A DNA stretch of 64,000 bases from Flavobacterium salilacus subsp. salilacus (GTDB lineage: Bacteria; Bacteroidota; Bacteroidia; Flavobacteriales; Flavobacteriaceae), in assembly GCF_004634195.1 (NCBI RefSeq), contig NZ_SKBP01000005.1, positions 124,001 through 188,000 of the forward strand, given 5' to 3'. Positions 16,612-25,917 of the stretch are shown here, piece after piece. The notes beneath the pieces were generated by a model. That model was not told the DNA's origin. It did not search any database and worked only from the letters and a program-made list of their open reading frames with translations. Position 1 is the stretch's first letter, and each line of letters starts with the position of its first letter. The translations under genes were made by a program, and so were the position numbers.

Positions 16612-18162
16612 TTATTTTGGATTAAATACTAAAAACGGAATAATCATTTCTTCCAGCGATATACCGCCATGTTGGTACGTATTCCTGTAATAACTTACGT
16701 AATGATTAAAATTGTTTACATAAGCCAGAAACAAATCATTTTTTGCAAATATATAAGAGCTGCTCATGTTTATAGTAGGCAGTTGCACACTCTTAGGGTC
16801 TTTTATATGATATACGTCTTTATCTTCAAAAGTCAGGCTGCGTCCTGTTTTATAACGCAGGTTAAGGCTCGTATTCCTGTCGCCAATTACTTTGCTCGGA
16901 TTTTTTACATTTATAGTACCATGATCGGTAGTAAGTATCAGTTTAAAGCCCATTAGCTGTGCCTGTTGTATCATTTCGAGTAATGGGGAGTTTTTAAACC
17001 AGCTTAGTGTAAGCGAGCGGTATGCCTTATCGTTACTGGCAAGCTCTTTTACTACTTCCATTTCGGTTTTGGCGTGCGACAGCATATCTACAAAGTTATA
17101 TACTACTGTAGTGAGGTCGTTATCTTTAAGCCCTTTAAAGTTATCTACCAGCTTTTTACCATCTTTAAAGTTGGTTATTTTGTAATATTCCTGTTTTATA
17201 TTAAGCCCAAGTCGTTTTAAATGCTCTGTAAGAAACTCGGCTTCATACAGGTTTTTGCCACCATCTTCAACATCATTTTTCCAATATTGAGGCAGCTTTT
17301 TCTCCATCTCTAAAGGCGTAAGCCCGGAGAATATTGCATTACGTGCATATTGTGTAGCCGTAGGTAAAATAGAGTAGTAGGCTGATTCTTTTTCCAGTTT
17401 ATAGTGGTTGGCTACCACGCTCTGAAAAGCTTTCCACTGGTCATACCTCAGGTTATCTATAACTACAAAAAGTATAGGTTGTTTTTTTACAATTTCAGGC
17501 ACTACCAGTTCGCGGAAAAGGTTATGCGACAGTATAGGTTTATCAGCATTGGGTTTATACCAGTCGGCATAGTTTCGCTCTATAAATTTACCAAATTGTG
17601 AGTTGGCTTCATGTTTCTGCGATTCCAATATCTCTACCATACTCTGGTCTTCAATCGTTTCGAGCTCCATCTCCCAAAACACCAGTCGTTTATACATATC
17701 TATCCAGTCTTCCCAACTGTTTACCATAGCCATATCCATAGCTATTTTTCGGAACTCTTTTTGGTAATCAAGCGTTGTTTTTTCCGATACCAACCGCGAG
17801 TTGTCTAAATTCTTTTTAAGACTCAGTAATATTTGGTTCGGGTTTACAGGTTTTATAAGGTAGTCGGCTATTTTAGAACCAATAGCCTCTTCCATTATGT
17901 ACTCTTCCTCACTTTTGGTAATCATAATTACCGGAACAGATGATTTCAGCTCTTTTATTTCCGATAATGTTTCCAGCCCGCTAAGTCCCGGCATATTCTC
18001 ATCAAGGAATACAATATCAAAATTTTCCTCTTTAAAAAGATCTATGGCATCTTGCCCATTATTAGCAGTAGTTACTTTATAATTTTTCTTTTCAAGGAAG
18101 AGTATGTGGGGTTTCAGCATATCTATTTCATCGTCAACCCAAAGTATATTTATTTCATTCAT
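16612..18162 (-). CDS. porX: PorX-type response regulator with PglZ domain (T9SS regulator)
   Basis: The 516-residue protein begins with a CheY-like receiver domain: acidic pair D10-D11, phosphoacceptor Asp54 in FLDENMP, and Lys in LIKPVNP. Residues from about 160 form a PglZ/alkaline phosphatase-fold domain (PILFVVIDNLRYDQWKAF, GLTPLEMEKKLPQYW, LTTDHGTINVKNPSKVIGDRN). This two-part architecture is that of PorX, which works with sensor PorY to regulate the type IX secretion system in Porphyromonas and gliding Flavobacteria. A subtilase with a T9SS sorting domain is encoded at 56.9-58.5 kb. porX is followed 14 bases later by tsaE. Confidence 0.95.
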   Translation of the reverse strand: MNEINILWVDDEIDMLKPHILFLEKKNYKVTTANNGQDAIDLFKEENFDIVFLDENMPGLSGLETLSEIKELKSSVPVIMITKSEEEYIMEEAIGSKIADYLIKPVNPNQILLSLKKNLDNSRLVSEKTTLDYQKEFRKIAMDMAMVNSWEDWIDMYKRLVFWEMELETIEDQSMVEILESQKHEANSQFGKFIERNYADWYKPNADKPILSHNLFRELVVPEIVKKQPILFVVIDNLRYDQWKAFQSVVANHYKLEKESAYYSILPTATQYARNAIFSGLTPLEMEKKLPQYWKNDVEDGGKNLYEAEFLTEHLKRLGLNIKQEYYKITNFKDGKKLVDNFKGLKDNDLTTVVYNFVDMLSHAKTEMEVVKELASNDKAYRSLTLSWFKNSPLLEMIQQAQLMGFKLILTTDHGTINVKNPSKVIGDRNTSLNLRYKTGRSLTFEDKDVYHIKDPKSVQLPTINMSSSYIFAKNDLFLAYVNNFNHYVSYYRNTYQHGGISLEEMIIPFLVFNPK

Positions 18163-18322
18163 TTTATGAGTGAATTTTCGTTCGTAAATTAATGTTGCAA
18201 GTTAAAGGTAATTAACGATTTTTATCTTAATTATTGTATAAAAATACTTAAATGAAATTGTTATACTGAATAGCTTTTACTCAGAAAAACATGAGTTCGT
18301 TTAAACAAAACACTATGTTTAC

Positions 18323-18330
18323 TATATTTG
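18323..18330 (+). promoter_or_regulatory. TAnnTTTG promoter element (TATATTTG)
   Basis: TATATTTG lies 19 bases before the GTG start of the HD-hydrolase gene at 18350 and likely begins the transcript leading into the lipid A cluster. Confidence 0.5.
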
Positions 18331-18349
18331 TTAAAAAATTACCCTTACT

Positions 18350-19594
18350 GTGAGCGAAATTAATAAGCTTAAAATATTAAACGACCCTATATACGGGTTT
18401 ATATCCATAACAAATCCACTGGTTTACGATCTTATCCAACATCCATATTTTCAGCGCTTGCGTCGCATTTCACAAATGGGCATGTCATATCTGGTATATC
18501 CCGGTGCGCACCATACCCGTTTTCATCATGCATTGGGTTGTATGCACATCATGCAAAAAACCATTCAGGTACTTCAATTTAAAGGAGTGAAAATTTCTGA
18601 AGAAGAAGAAAATGCTTTGTGCATAGCCATATTATTGCACGATATAGGACACGGACCATTTTCGCATGCTATGGAGCATAGTATTGTAGAAGACGTAAAC
18701 CACGAAGCCATTTCGCTGCTGTTTATGGATAAACTTAATAATGAGTTTGCCGGTAAACTGTCATTAGCAATACAAATATTTAAAGGAGAATACCATCGTA
18801 AGTTTATGTTACAGCTTATATCGAGCCAAATGGATATGGACAGGATGGACTACCTGAAGCGTGATAGTTTTTACAGTGGCGTTGCCGAAGGAAATATCAA
18901 TTCGGAAAGGTTGATACAAATGATGAATGTAAAAGACGATATGCTGGTAATAGAGGAGAAAGGCATTTACTCTGTAGAGAAGTTTTTGGTAGCACGCCGG
19001 CTGATGTACTGGCAGGCATACCTGCACAAAACAAGTATAGCGGCAGAGTTTATACTAACCCGAATTTTAAAGCGAGCCAAAGAGCTAACCCAGCAGGGAG
19101 AAGTTTTGTTATGCAGCAAACCGCTACAGTTTTTCCTTCAGCAAAAGATAGGTTTGGATGATTTTAATGAAGATGTATTACAAACTTTTTCAAGGCTTGA
19201 TGATTTTGATATTATAAGTGCCATAAAAGAGTGGCAATATCATGACGATTTTGTACTAAGCGAACTGAGCAGGATGATTATTAACAGAGATTTGCTAAAA
19301 ATAAGATTATATCCTGAAAAGATAGACAAAAAAATGGTTGACGTTATGAAAGCCGAATTAATGAGTAGGTATAGCATTAGTGAAAAGGAGGCAGAATATT
19401 TTGTTTTTAAAGGGAAAATAAAAAATCAAGCTTATAACAAGTCGGGCGAACCTATACATATATTAAAGAAAGACGGCACGGTTGAAGAAGTGGCAGAAGC
19501 ATCAGATCAGTTGAATTTAAAGGCATTAACTAAGCCGGTTACAAAATATTATATATGTTTTCCAAAAGTACTTTTGGAAAAAGCAGTGATTTAA
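18350..19594 (+). CDS. HD-domain metal-dependent phosphohydrolase
   Basis: The 414-residue protein starts with NDPIYGFISI and HPYFQRLRRISQMGMSYLVYPGAHHTRFHHALG, the conserved opening of SAMHD1/YdhJ-type HD hydrolases. Metal ligands can be read: His60, the His97-Asp98 pair in LLHDIGHGPFSH, and an Asp in SSQMDMDRMDYLKRD. Relatives are dNTP triphosphohydrolases or other nucleotide phosphohydrolases; the substrate here is unknown. The start is GTG, supported by a TATATTTG element 19 bases upstream. The gene ends 23 bases before lpxD and probably forms one transcript with the lipid A genes. Confidence 0.88.
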   Translation: MSEINKLKILNDPIYGFISITNPLVYDLIQHPYFQRLRRISQMGMSYLVYPGAHHTRFHHALGCMHIMQKTIQVLQFKGVKISEEEENALCIAILLHDIGHGPFSHAMEHSIVEDVNHEAISLLFMDKLNNEFAGKLSLAIQIFKGEYHRKFMLQLISSQMDMDRMDYLKRDSFYSGVAEGNINSERLIQMMNVKDDMLVIEEKGIYSVEKFLVARRLMYWQAYLHKTSIAAEFILTRILKRAKELTQQGEVLLCSKPLQFFLQQKIGLDDFNEDVLQTFSRLDDFDIISAIKEWQYHDDFVLSELSRMIINRDLLKIRLYPEKIDKKMVDVMKAELMSRYSISEKEAEYFVFKGKIKNQAYNKSGEPIHILKKDGTVEEVAEASDQLNLKALTKPVTKYYICFPKVLLEKAVI

Positions 19595-19617
19595 TATAAT
19601 TTTATATTTTTGTCGGG

Positions 19618-20664
19618 ATGAAATTTACAGCAGAACAAATAGCGGGACTACTGGAGGGAGAGGTCGTAGGTAACCCAAATGCCGAAGTATATAAGCTATC
19701 AAAAATAGAAGAAGGGACTCAAGGTTCACTTACTTTTTTAGCAAACCCTAAGTATCAACAATACATATATTCTACCGAGGCTACTATAGCTATCGTTAAT
19801 AAATCTTTTGAGCCGGAAGCTTTTATAAAAACTACTTTGATAAAAGTAGATGATGCTTATAAATCGTTTTCTAAACTACTTGAATATTATAATCAGGTAA
19901 AATTGATGAAATCAGGAATAGAGCAGCCGTCTGTAATTGGCGATAATGTAATATATGGAGAAAACCTGTATCTTGGTAGTTTTTGTTATATAGGTAAAAA
20001 TGTAAAAATTGGTAATAACGTAAAGATATACCCTAACAGTTTTGTGGGAGATAATGTAAACATTGGCGATAACACCATACTATTTGCCGGAGTGCGCATT
20101 TACTCGGAAACAGAGATAGGTAATAATTGTACCATACATTCAGGAGCTATAATAGGTTCGGACGGTTTCGGCTTTGCACCAAATGAAGAAGGAGTATATA
20201 GCAAAGTGCCGCAAATAGGCAACGTTATACTGGAAGATAATGTAGATGTGGGTGCGGGTACTACTATAGACAGGGCTACATTAGGCTCAACCATAATAAA
20301 AAATGGAGTAAAACTGGATAATCAGATACAAATAGCCCATAATGTTGTTATAGGAGAAAATACCGTAATTGCATCACAAACCGGTATAGCAGGCTCTACC
20401 AAAATAGGGCGTAACTGTATTATAGGCGGTCAGGTAGGTATTGTGGGGCATATTACTATTGGCAACGGCGTACGCATACAAGCCCAATCTGGGGTAGGAA
20501 GAAACATTGCGGATGGTGAAACCATTCAAGGAACGCCGGCTCTGGCTTATGCCGATTTTAATAAGTCATATGTTCATTTCAGGAACTTGCCCAAAATAGT
20601 GGCAGATATAAACGACCTTAAAGAAAATCTAAACAACAAAACTAAAACATCAGATAATGGTTAA
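19618..20664 (+). CDS. lpxD: UDP-3-O-acylglucosamine N-acyltransferase LpxD
   Basis: The 348-residue protein has an N-terminal uridine-binding domain (KLSKIEEGTQGSLTFLANPKYQQYI), a left-handed beta-helix of hexapeptide repeats from about residue 107, with catalytic His241 in QIAHNVVIGEN, and a C-terminal helix. LpxD adds the N-linked acyl chain to UDP-3-O-acylglucosamine, third step of lipid A synthesis. The length is normal. A TATTTTTG element at 19605-19612 lies only 5 bases before the ATG and could give an almost leaderless internal transcript. It overlaps lpxC-fabZ by 8 bases. A second LpxD-like gene lies four genes downstream. Confidence 0.95.
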   Translation: MKFTAEQIAGLLEGEVVGNPNAEVYKLSKIEEGTQGSLTFLANPKYQQYIYSTEATIAIVNKSFEPEAFIKTTLIKVDDAYKSFSKLLEYYNQVKLMKSGIEQPSVIGDNVIYGENLYLGSFCYIGKNVKIGNNVKIYPNSFVGDNVNIGDNTILFAGVRIYSETEIGNNCTIHSGAIIGSDGFGFAPNEEGVYSKVPQIGNVILEDNVDVGAGTTIDRATLGSTIIKNGVKLDNQIQIAHNVVIGENTVIASQTGIAGSTKIGRNCIIGGQVGIVGHITIGNGVRIQAQSGVGRNIADGETIQGTPALAYADFNKSYVHFRNLPKIVADINDLKENLNNKTKTSDNG

Positions 20665-22045
20665 GCAGACCACCATCAAAAATGAAATTTCATTAAAAGG
20701 AGTAGGTCTCCACACCGGTAAAGAAGTCACGATGACCTTTAAGCCGGCTCCTGTTGACAACGGATATACTTTTGTAAGGGTAGATTTAGAAGGTCAACCT
20801 ATTGTAGAGGCAGATGCCAGTTATGTAGTAAACACCCAACGTGGTACTAATCTTGAGAAAAAAGGGGTAAAAATACAAACATCAGAGCATGTACTTGCAG
20901 CATTTGTTGGCTGCAATGTAGATAATGTAATTATTGAGCTTGATGCCTCCGAGCCTCCTATTATGGATGGTTCTTCTAAGTATTTTGTTGAAGCTATAGA
21001 AAAAGTTGGTGTAGTAGAGCAGGATGCTGAAAGACAAATATATGTTGTAAAAGAGGTAATATCTTATACTGACGAGGCTACAGGAAGCGAAATTATTGTA
21101 ATGCCTGCTGATGACTACCAAGTAACTGCTATGGTAGATTTTGGTACTAAAGTATTAGGTACTCAAAATGCGACATTAAAGAATATTAACGACTTTAAAA
21201 CTGAAATTGCTGACTCTCGTACTTTTAGTTTTCTTCATGAGCTTGAAGCGCTACTAAATAACGGACTTATTAAAGGAGGCGATCTTAACAATGCCATTGT
21301 GTATGTAGATAAAGAAATATCTTCGGAAACAATGGAAAACCTTAAAGTGGCTTTTGGTAAAGACAGTATTGCTATTAAACCCAATGGAATACTCGATAAC
21401 CTTACACTTCATTACCCTAACGAGGCTGCACGCCACAAGCTACTAGATGTAATAGGCGACTTAGCACTTGTGGGTATGAGGATAAAAGGTAAAGTTATAG
21501 CAAACAAGCCCGGTCATTTTGTAAATACTCAGTTTGCGAAAAAATTATTAAAAATTATAAAAATAGAACAACGCAATCAAGTTCCTGTGTATGACCTGCA
21601 CAAAGAACCATTGATGGATGTTAACAAAATAATGAGTATGCTGCCGCACCGACCACCGTTCTTGCTGGTAGATAAAATACTCGAAATGTCAGAAAACCAT
21701 GTAGTTGGGTTAAAAAATGTTACGATGAACGAAAGTTTCTTTGTCGGGCATTTCCCCGGTGCTCCCGTTATGCCGGGAGTACTCATTGTAGAGGCAATGG
21801 CACAAACGGGCGGAATATTAATATTAAGCTCTGTTCCGGATCCTGAAAATTACCTTACTTATTTTATGAAAATTGACAATGTAAAGTTCAAACAAAAAGT
21901 ATTGCCGGGCGATACGCTTGTATTTAAGTGCGACCTTATTTCTCCTATAAGGAGAGGTATTTGCCATATGCAAGCCAATGCTTATGCCAATGGCAAGCTG
22001 GTTGCTGAAGCCGAATTAATGGCGCAAATTGTCAAAAACAGCTAA
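20657..22045 (+). CDS. lpxC-fabZ: Bifunctional LpxC deacetylase / FabZ dehydratase
   Basis: The 462-residue protein is a fusion. Residues 1-305 are LpxC, the zinc deacetylase for the first committed step of lipid A synthesis: His78 in TSEHVLAAFVG is the first metal ligand, and HYPNEAARHKLLDVIGDLAL holds the other His and Asp ligands. Residues 325-462 are FabZ, the 3-hydroxyacyl-ACP dehydratase, with LPHRPPFLLVDKI and catalytic His365 (GHFPGAPVMPG) and Glu379 (EAMAQ). The fusion is typical of Bacteroidota and couples lipid A with fatty acid synthesis. The gene overlaps lpxD by 8 bases and is followed by lpxA after 10 bases. Confidence 0.96.
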   Translation: MVKQTTIKNEISLKGVGLHTGKEVTMTFKPAPVDNGYTFVRVDLEGQPIVEADASYVVNTQRGTNLEKKGVKIQTSEHVLAAFVGCNVDNVIIELDASEPPIMDGSSKYFVEAIEKVGVVEQDAERQIYVVKEVISYTDEATGSEIIVMPADDYQVTAMVDFGTKVLGTQNATLKNINDFKTEIADSRTFSFLHELEALLNNGLIKGGDLNNAIVYVDKEISSETMENLKVAFGKDSIAIKPNGILDNLTLHYPNEAARHKLLDVIGDLALVGMRIKGKVIANKPGHFVNTQFAKKLLKIIKIEQRNQVPVYDLHKEPLMDVNKIMSMLPHRPPFLLVDKILEMSENHVVGLKNVTMNESFFVGHFPGAPVMPGVLIVEAMAQTGGILILSSVPDPENYLTYFMKIDNVKFKQKVLPGDTLVFKCDLISPIRRGICHMQANAYANGKLVAEAELMAQIVKNS

Positions 22046-22055
22046 AAAGAATCAT

Positions 22056-22841
22056 ATGAATCAACCATTAGCATATGTACATCCCGGCGCAAAAATCGCT
22101 AAGAATGTAGTAATAGAACCTTTTACCACAATACATAATAATGTGGAGATAGGCGAGGGCACTTGGATAGGCTCTAACGTTACTATAATGGAGGGTGCCA
22201 GAATTGGGAAAAATTGTAACATTTTTCCCGGAGCGGTAATCTCTGCTGTACCGCAGGATCTGAAATTTGGAGGTGAAGATTCACTTGCAATAATAGGAGA
22301 TAACTGTACTATACGTGAGTGTGTTACAATAAATAGAGGTACTGTAGCATCCGGTGTTACCAAGTTGGGTAAAAACTGTTTGGTAATGGCTACTGCCCAC
22401 ATAGCACACGATTGCCATATTGGCGATAATGCAATTATAGTAAACGGCGTAGCACTTGCCGGTCATGTCACTGTAGGCAATTTTGCCATTATAGGCGGTC
22501 TTGCGGCAGTACATCAATTTATAAGCATTGGCGATCATGCCATGATATCCGGTGGTTCGCTGGTAAGAAAAGATGTTCCGCCATATACCAAAGCGGCAAA
22601 AGAACCCCTTTCATATGTTGGTATAAACTCTATCGGATTGAGAAGGCGAGGATTTTCTCCCGAAAAAATAAGAGAAGTACAAGATATTTACAGAATCCTG
22701 TATCAAAAGAATTATAATACCACCCAAGCATTGAGTATTATTGAAGCCGAAATGGAGGCAACTCCTGAGCGTGATGAGATAATATTATTTATCCGTAATT
22801 CTTCGCGTGGTGTAATGAAAGGTTATACAGGGATTTATTAA
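22056..22841 (+). CDS. lpxA: UDP-N-acetylglucosamine acyltransferase LpxA
   Basis: The 261-residue protein is a left-handed beta-helix of hexapeptide repeats (VVIEPFTTIHNNVEIGEGTWIGSNVTI) with the LpxA active-site motif TAHIAHDCHIG, His118 being the probable catalytic base, and the C-terminal helical bundle RRRGFSPEKIREVQDIYRILY. LpxA performs the first acyl transfer of lipid A synthesis. The frame is open from a TTG at 22029 inside lpxC-fabZ, but the ATG at 22056 gives the usual length and begins just before the conserved segment, so it is preferred. Confidence 0.95.
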   Translation: MNQPLAYVHPGAKIAKNVVIEPFTTIHNNVEIGEGTWIGSNVTIMEGARIGKNCNIFPGAVISAVPQDLKFGGEDSLAIIGDNCTIRECVTINRGTVASGVTKLGKNCLVMATAHIAHDCHIGDNAIIVNGVALAGHVTVGNFAIIGGLAAVHQFISIGDHAMISGGSLVRKDVPPYTKAAKEPLSYVGINSIGLRRRGFSPEKIREVQDIYRILYQKNYNTTQALSIIEAEMEATPERDEIILFIRNSSRGVMKGYTGIY

Positions 22842-22920
22842 AAAATTGACTATCTTGTGGTGATTAAATTATCGAGATAAGCTATATGCAAACAAAATAT
22901 AAATACAATATAATAAGATA

Positions 22921-23487
22921 ATGGCAAGTACATCAGACATCAGGAATGGTTTATGCATTAAGTATAACCACGATATTTATAAAATTATAGAATTTCTTCA
23001 CGTTAAGCCGGGTAAAGGACCTGCATTTGTGAGAACAAAACTTAAAAGCCTTACAAACGGAAAAGTGTTGGATAATACATTTTCTGCAGGACATAAAATA
23101 GAAGATGTAAGGGTAGAAACACATAAATATCAGTTTTTATATCCTGAAGGAGATCAATATCATTTTATGCATACTGAAACGTATGAGCAAATATCATTAC
23201 TAAGAGATATTCTTGATGCTCCGGATTTATTAAAAGAAGGAGAAGTAGTAATGGTAATAGTTAATACCGAAACTGATTTACCACTTTCTGTAGATATGCC
23301 GGCATCGGTAGTACTTGAGGTTACTTATGCAGAACCGGGTGTAAAAGGTAACACGGCAACTAATGCTACCAAACCTGCAACCGTAGAAACAGGAGCATCT
23401 GTAAATGTACCTTTATTTATAAACGAAGGAGATAAAATTAAAATTGATACTGCTACCGGAGCTTACCAAGAGCGCGTAAAGGAGTAA
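22921..23487 (+). CDS. efp: Translation elongation factor P
   Basis: The 188-residue protein is EF-P, which relieves ribosome stalling at polyproline. The three-domain pattern is clear: KOW-like domain I with the tip loop HVKPGKGPAFVRTKLK (tip Lys32), domain II with FMHTETYEQISL, and domain III ending in SVNVPLFINEGDKIKIDTATGAYQERV. The length matches the family. It lies 79 bases after lpxA and 23 bases before the second LpxD-like gene, within the lipid A cluster. Confidence 0.96.
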   Translation: MASTSDIRNGLCIKYNHDIYKIIEFLHVKPGKGPAFVRTKLKSLTNGKVLDNTFSAGHKIEDVRVETHKYQFLYPEGDQYHFMHTETYEQISLLRDILDAPDLLKEGEVVMVIVNTETDLPLSVDMPASVVLEVTYAEPGVKGNTATNATKPATVETGASVNVPLFINEGDKIKIDTATGAYQERVKE

Positions 23488-23510
23488 TATAATTTATATA
23501 GAGAACGAGT

Positions 23511-24443
23511 ATGAAGTTCCCGAAAACTTATGCTTTAAAGGATATTGCCGAGATTATCGGTAGTGAATATATTGGCGATGCTGATTTTCCTGTACACGGT
23601 ATGAATGAAATTCATGTTGTAGAAGCGGGCGATATTGTTTTTGTAGATCATCCTAAATATTATGATAAAGCATTACAGTCAGCAGCAACAATAGTTTTAA
23701 TAAATAAAGAGGTTGATTGTCCTGAAGGCAAGGCTTTACTTATTTCTGACGACCCATTCAGGGATTTTAATACGCTAACACGCCATTTTCAACCATTTCA
23801 ATCCTCTAATGTTTCTATTTCGCCTTCCGCTAAAATAGGAGAGGGAACTGTAATACAACCCAACACTTTTGTTGGTAATAATGTTACCATAGGTAAAAAT
23901 TGCTTGATACACGCTAACGTTTCTATATATGATGGTACAGTTATTGGCGATAATGTAATAATACATGCCGGTACAGTGCTGGGAGCTGATGCTTTTTATT
24001 ATAAAAAACGCCCTGAAGGTTTCGACCAATTATTATCAGGAGGCAGAGTAGTAATCCATAACAATGTAGGTATAGGTGCTTTATGCACCATAGATAAAGG
24101 TGTTACAGGTGATACAACTATTGGCGAAGGTACTAAAATAGACAATCAGGTACACGTAGGGCATGATACTGTAATAGGTAAAAAATGCCTTATTGCTGCA
24201 CAAACCGGAATTGCTGGATGTGTTATTATAGAAGACGAAGTAACGATATGGGGACAGGTAGGTATGGCAAGCGGAATTACTATAGGTGCTAAAGCTATAG
24301 TACTGGCACAATCCGGTATCGGTAAATCACTGGATGGCGGTAAAACATATTTTGGTTCTCCTGCCGAAGAAGCAAGGGATAAAATGAAACAGTTAGCAAA
24401 CATAAAACGCATTCCTGATATTTTGGAAAAACTAAAAGGTTAA
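23511..24443 (+). CDS. Second LpxD-like UDP-acylglucosamine N-acyltransferase
   Basis: The 310-residue protein is a paralogue of LpxD: an N-terminal domain (HGMNEIHVVEAGDIVFVDHPKYYDKAL), a hexapeptide-repeat beta-helix from about residue 100, and the active-site segment QVHVGHDTVIGKKCLIAAQTGIAGC with the catalytic-position His at 218. It is shorter than LpxD (348) and lacks the long C-terminal helix. Family relatives are annotated as UDP-3-O-(3-hydroxymyristoyl)glucosamine N-acyltransferases, but a different nucleotide-sugar substrate is possible. It is the fifth gene of the lpx/efp group and is followed after 4 bases by an NTF2-like gene. Confidence 0.88.
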   Translation: MKFPKTYALKDIAEIIGSEYIGDADFPVHGMNEIHVVEAGDIVFVDHPKYYDKALQSAATIVLINKEVDCPEGKALLISDDPFRDFNTLTRHFQPFQSSNVSISPSAKIGEGTVIQPNTFVGNNVTIGKNCLIHANVSIYDGTVIGDNVIIHAGTVLGADAFYYKKRPEGFDQLLSGGRVVIHNNVGIGALCTIDKGVTGDTTIGEGTKIDNQVHVGHDTVIGKKCLIAAQTGIAGCVIIEDEVTIWGQVGMASGITIGAKAIVLAQSGIGKSLDGGKTYFGSPAEEARDKMKQLANIKRIPDILEKLKG

Positions 24444-24447
24444 AAGC

Positions 24448-24810
24448 ATGGATGCAAAAGAGTTAGTAACGGCATATTATAAATCGAATGCTTTTGGTAA
24501 TCCTGAAGTAGCAGACCGCTTTATACATAGCGATATAGTAATGGAATGGCGGAGTTCTAAAGGATTTTTACAGTTAAATAAAATTGATATCTTAGAACTT
24601 ATATCAGGACTGAAAAAGGCATATTCTTCATATCGGCTGGATATCGGGCATATCATTGCCGATGGTAATAAAGCCTGTGCGCGCTACACGCATTATGTAC
24701 ACGCTTTTGAAAATCCTGATGAAGAGGTTATATTAGGACATTTTGTGGCTGTTTGGGAAATAAAAGATAACAAACTCTACAGAGGTTATTTGATGAGTCA
24801 GTTGGACTAA
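24448..24810 (+). CDS. NTF2-like / SnoaL-like small protein
   Basis: The 120-residue protein has the helix-then-cone pattern of the NTF2-like fold: an opening ELVTAYYKSNAFGNPEVADRF, HSDIVMEWRSSKG, then a curved beta sheet with KACARYTHYVHAF and HFVAVWEIKDNKLYRGYLMSQLD. Such proteins are small ligand-binding or ketosteroid-isomerase-like enzymes; no substrate can be inferred. It starts 4 bases after the second LpxD-like gene, so it is likely co-transcribed with the lipid A cluster, and a hairpin terminator follows. Confidence 0.8.
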   Translation: MDAKELVTAYYKSNAFGNPEVADRFIHSDIVMEWRSSKGFLQLNKIDILELISGLKKAYSSYRLDIGHIIADGNKACARYTHYVHAFENPDEEVILGHFVAVWEIKDNKLYRGYLMSQLD

Positions 24811-24844
24811 CTTTAAAAAAGTCTATAATAATATATTCAACTTT

Positions 24845-24875
24845 GCTGTTTAAAATTTTTAAGCAGCTTTTTTTT
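24845..24875 (+). terminator. Intrinsic terminator of the lipid A / efp cluster
   Basis: A ten-pair stem (GCTGTTTAAA pairing with TTTAAGCAGC, one G-T pair) with a three-base loop at 24845-24867 is followed by eight Ts, after the NTF2-like gene. Confidence 0.75.
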
Positions 24876-24929
24876 GCAAATTTGATATACAAATATGAAA
24901 AAAAGCTTTATATATTTTAAGTAAAAAAC

Positions 24930-24937
24930 TATTTTTG
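24930..24937 (+). promoter_or_regulatory. TAnnTTTG promoter element (TATTTTTG)
   Basis: TATTTTTG lies 34 bases before the sucD ATG at 24972, just after the terminator of the preceding cluster. Confidence 0.55.
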
Positions 24938-24971
24938 CATTGCTATTATAAATAATTTAAAAAATATATCC

Positions 24972-25844
24972 ATGAGTGTTTTAGTTAACAAAAATTCCAA
25001 AATAATTGTTCAGGGATTTACAGGAAGCGAAGGTACCTTTCACGCTACCCAAATGATTGAATATGGCACCAATGTAGTAGGTGGTGTAACACCTGGTAAA
25101 GGCGGTACAACCCATTTAGATCGTCCTGTATTTAATACTGTTAAAGAAGCAGTGGAAGAAGCGGGTGCAGATACAACCATTATATTTGTTCCGCCTGCAT
25201 TTGCTGCTGATGCAATTATGGAAGCGGCTGAAGCCGGTATCAAAGTAATTATAACTATTACCGAAGGTATTCCGGTTGCTGATATGATTAAAGCTTATGA
25301 CTATATTAAAGATAAAGATTGCCGACTGATAGGTCCTAACTGTCCGGGTGTAATTACTCCGGAGGAAGCCAAAGTAGGTATCATGCCCGGTTTTGTTTTC
25401 AAAAAAGGTACGGTAGGTATTGTTTCTAAATCAGGAACATTAACTTATGAGGCTGCCGACCAGGTTGTAAAACAAGGTTTAGGAATTACAACAGCTATAG
25501 GTATAGGTGGCGACCCAATTATTGGTACTACTACTAAAGAAGCGGTTGAGCTATTGATGAACGACCCTGAAACCAAGTGTATCGTTATGATAGGAGAAAT
25601 AGGCGGTCAGCTTGAGGCTGATGCTGCTAAATGGATAAAAGCAGATGGTAACAGAAAACCTGTTGTCGGTTTTATTGCCGGAGAAACTGCTCCTAAAGGA
25701 CGTACCATGGGGCATGCCGGTGCTATTGTGGGTGGTGCAGATGATACTGCTGAGGCTAAAAAACGCATTATGAGAGAAAACGGAATACACGTTGTAGATT
25801 CTCCTGCTGAAATTGGTAAAAAAGTAAAAGAAGTTTTAGGATAG
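24972..25844 (+). CDS. sucD: Succinate-CoA ligase, alpha subunit
   Basis: The 290-residue protein is the alpha subunit of succinyl-CoA synthetase in the TCA cycle. It has the CoA-binding domain ([35 protein letters not shown]), the segment [22 protein letters not shown] and the phosphorylated His248 in [13 protein letters not shown]. The beta subunit sucC is not adjacent: it lies about 22 kb away on the opposite strand, at 47.5-48.7 kb. A promoter element lies upstream and a bidirectional hairpin follows, so sucD is transcribed alone. Confidence 0.97.
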   Translation: MSVLVNKNSKIIVQGFTGSEGTFHATQMIEYGTNVVGGVTPGKGGTTHLDRPVFNTVKEAVEEAGADTTIIFVPPAFAADAIMEAAEAGIKVIITITEGIPVADMIKAYDYIKDKDCRLIGPNCPGVITPEEAKVGIMPGFVFKKGTVGIVSKSGTLTYEAADQVVKQGLGITTAIGIGGDPIIGTTTKEAVELLMNDPETKCIVMIGEIGGQLEADAAKWIKADGNRKPVVGFIAGETAPKGRTMGHAGAIVGGADDTAEAKKRIMRENGIHVVDSPAEIGKKVKEVLG

Positions 25845-25871
25845 TTTATTCCTAATTTCTTTATTATATAC

Positions 25872-25898
25872 AAAAAGGCTGCCCATTGGCAGCCTTTT
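25872..25898. terminator. Bidirectional hairpin terminator between sucD and a YciF-like gene
   Basis: AAAAGGCTGCC and GGCAGCCTTTT form a perfect stem with a CATT loop, with A tract before and T tract after, suited to ending both converging genes. Confidence 0.85.
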
Positions 25899-25917
25899 CA
25901 GTTTTGAAACCTTGCTA

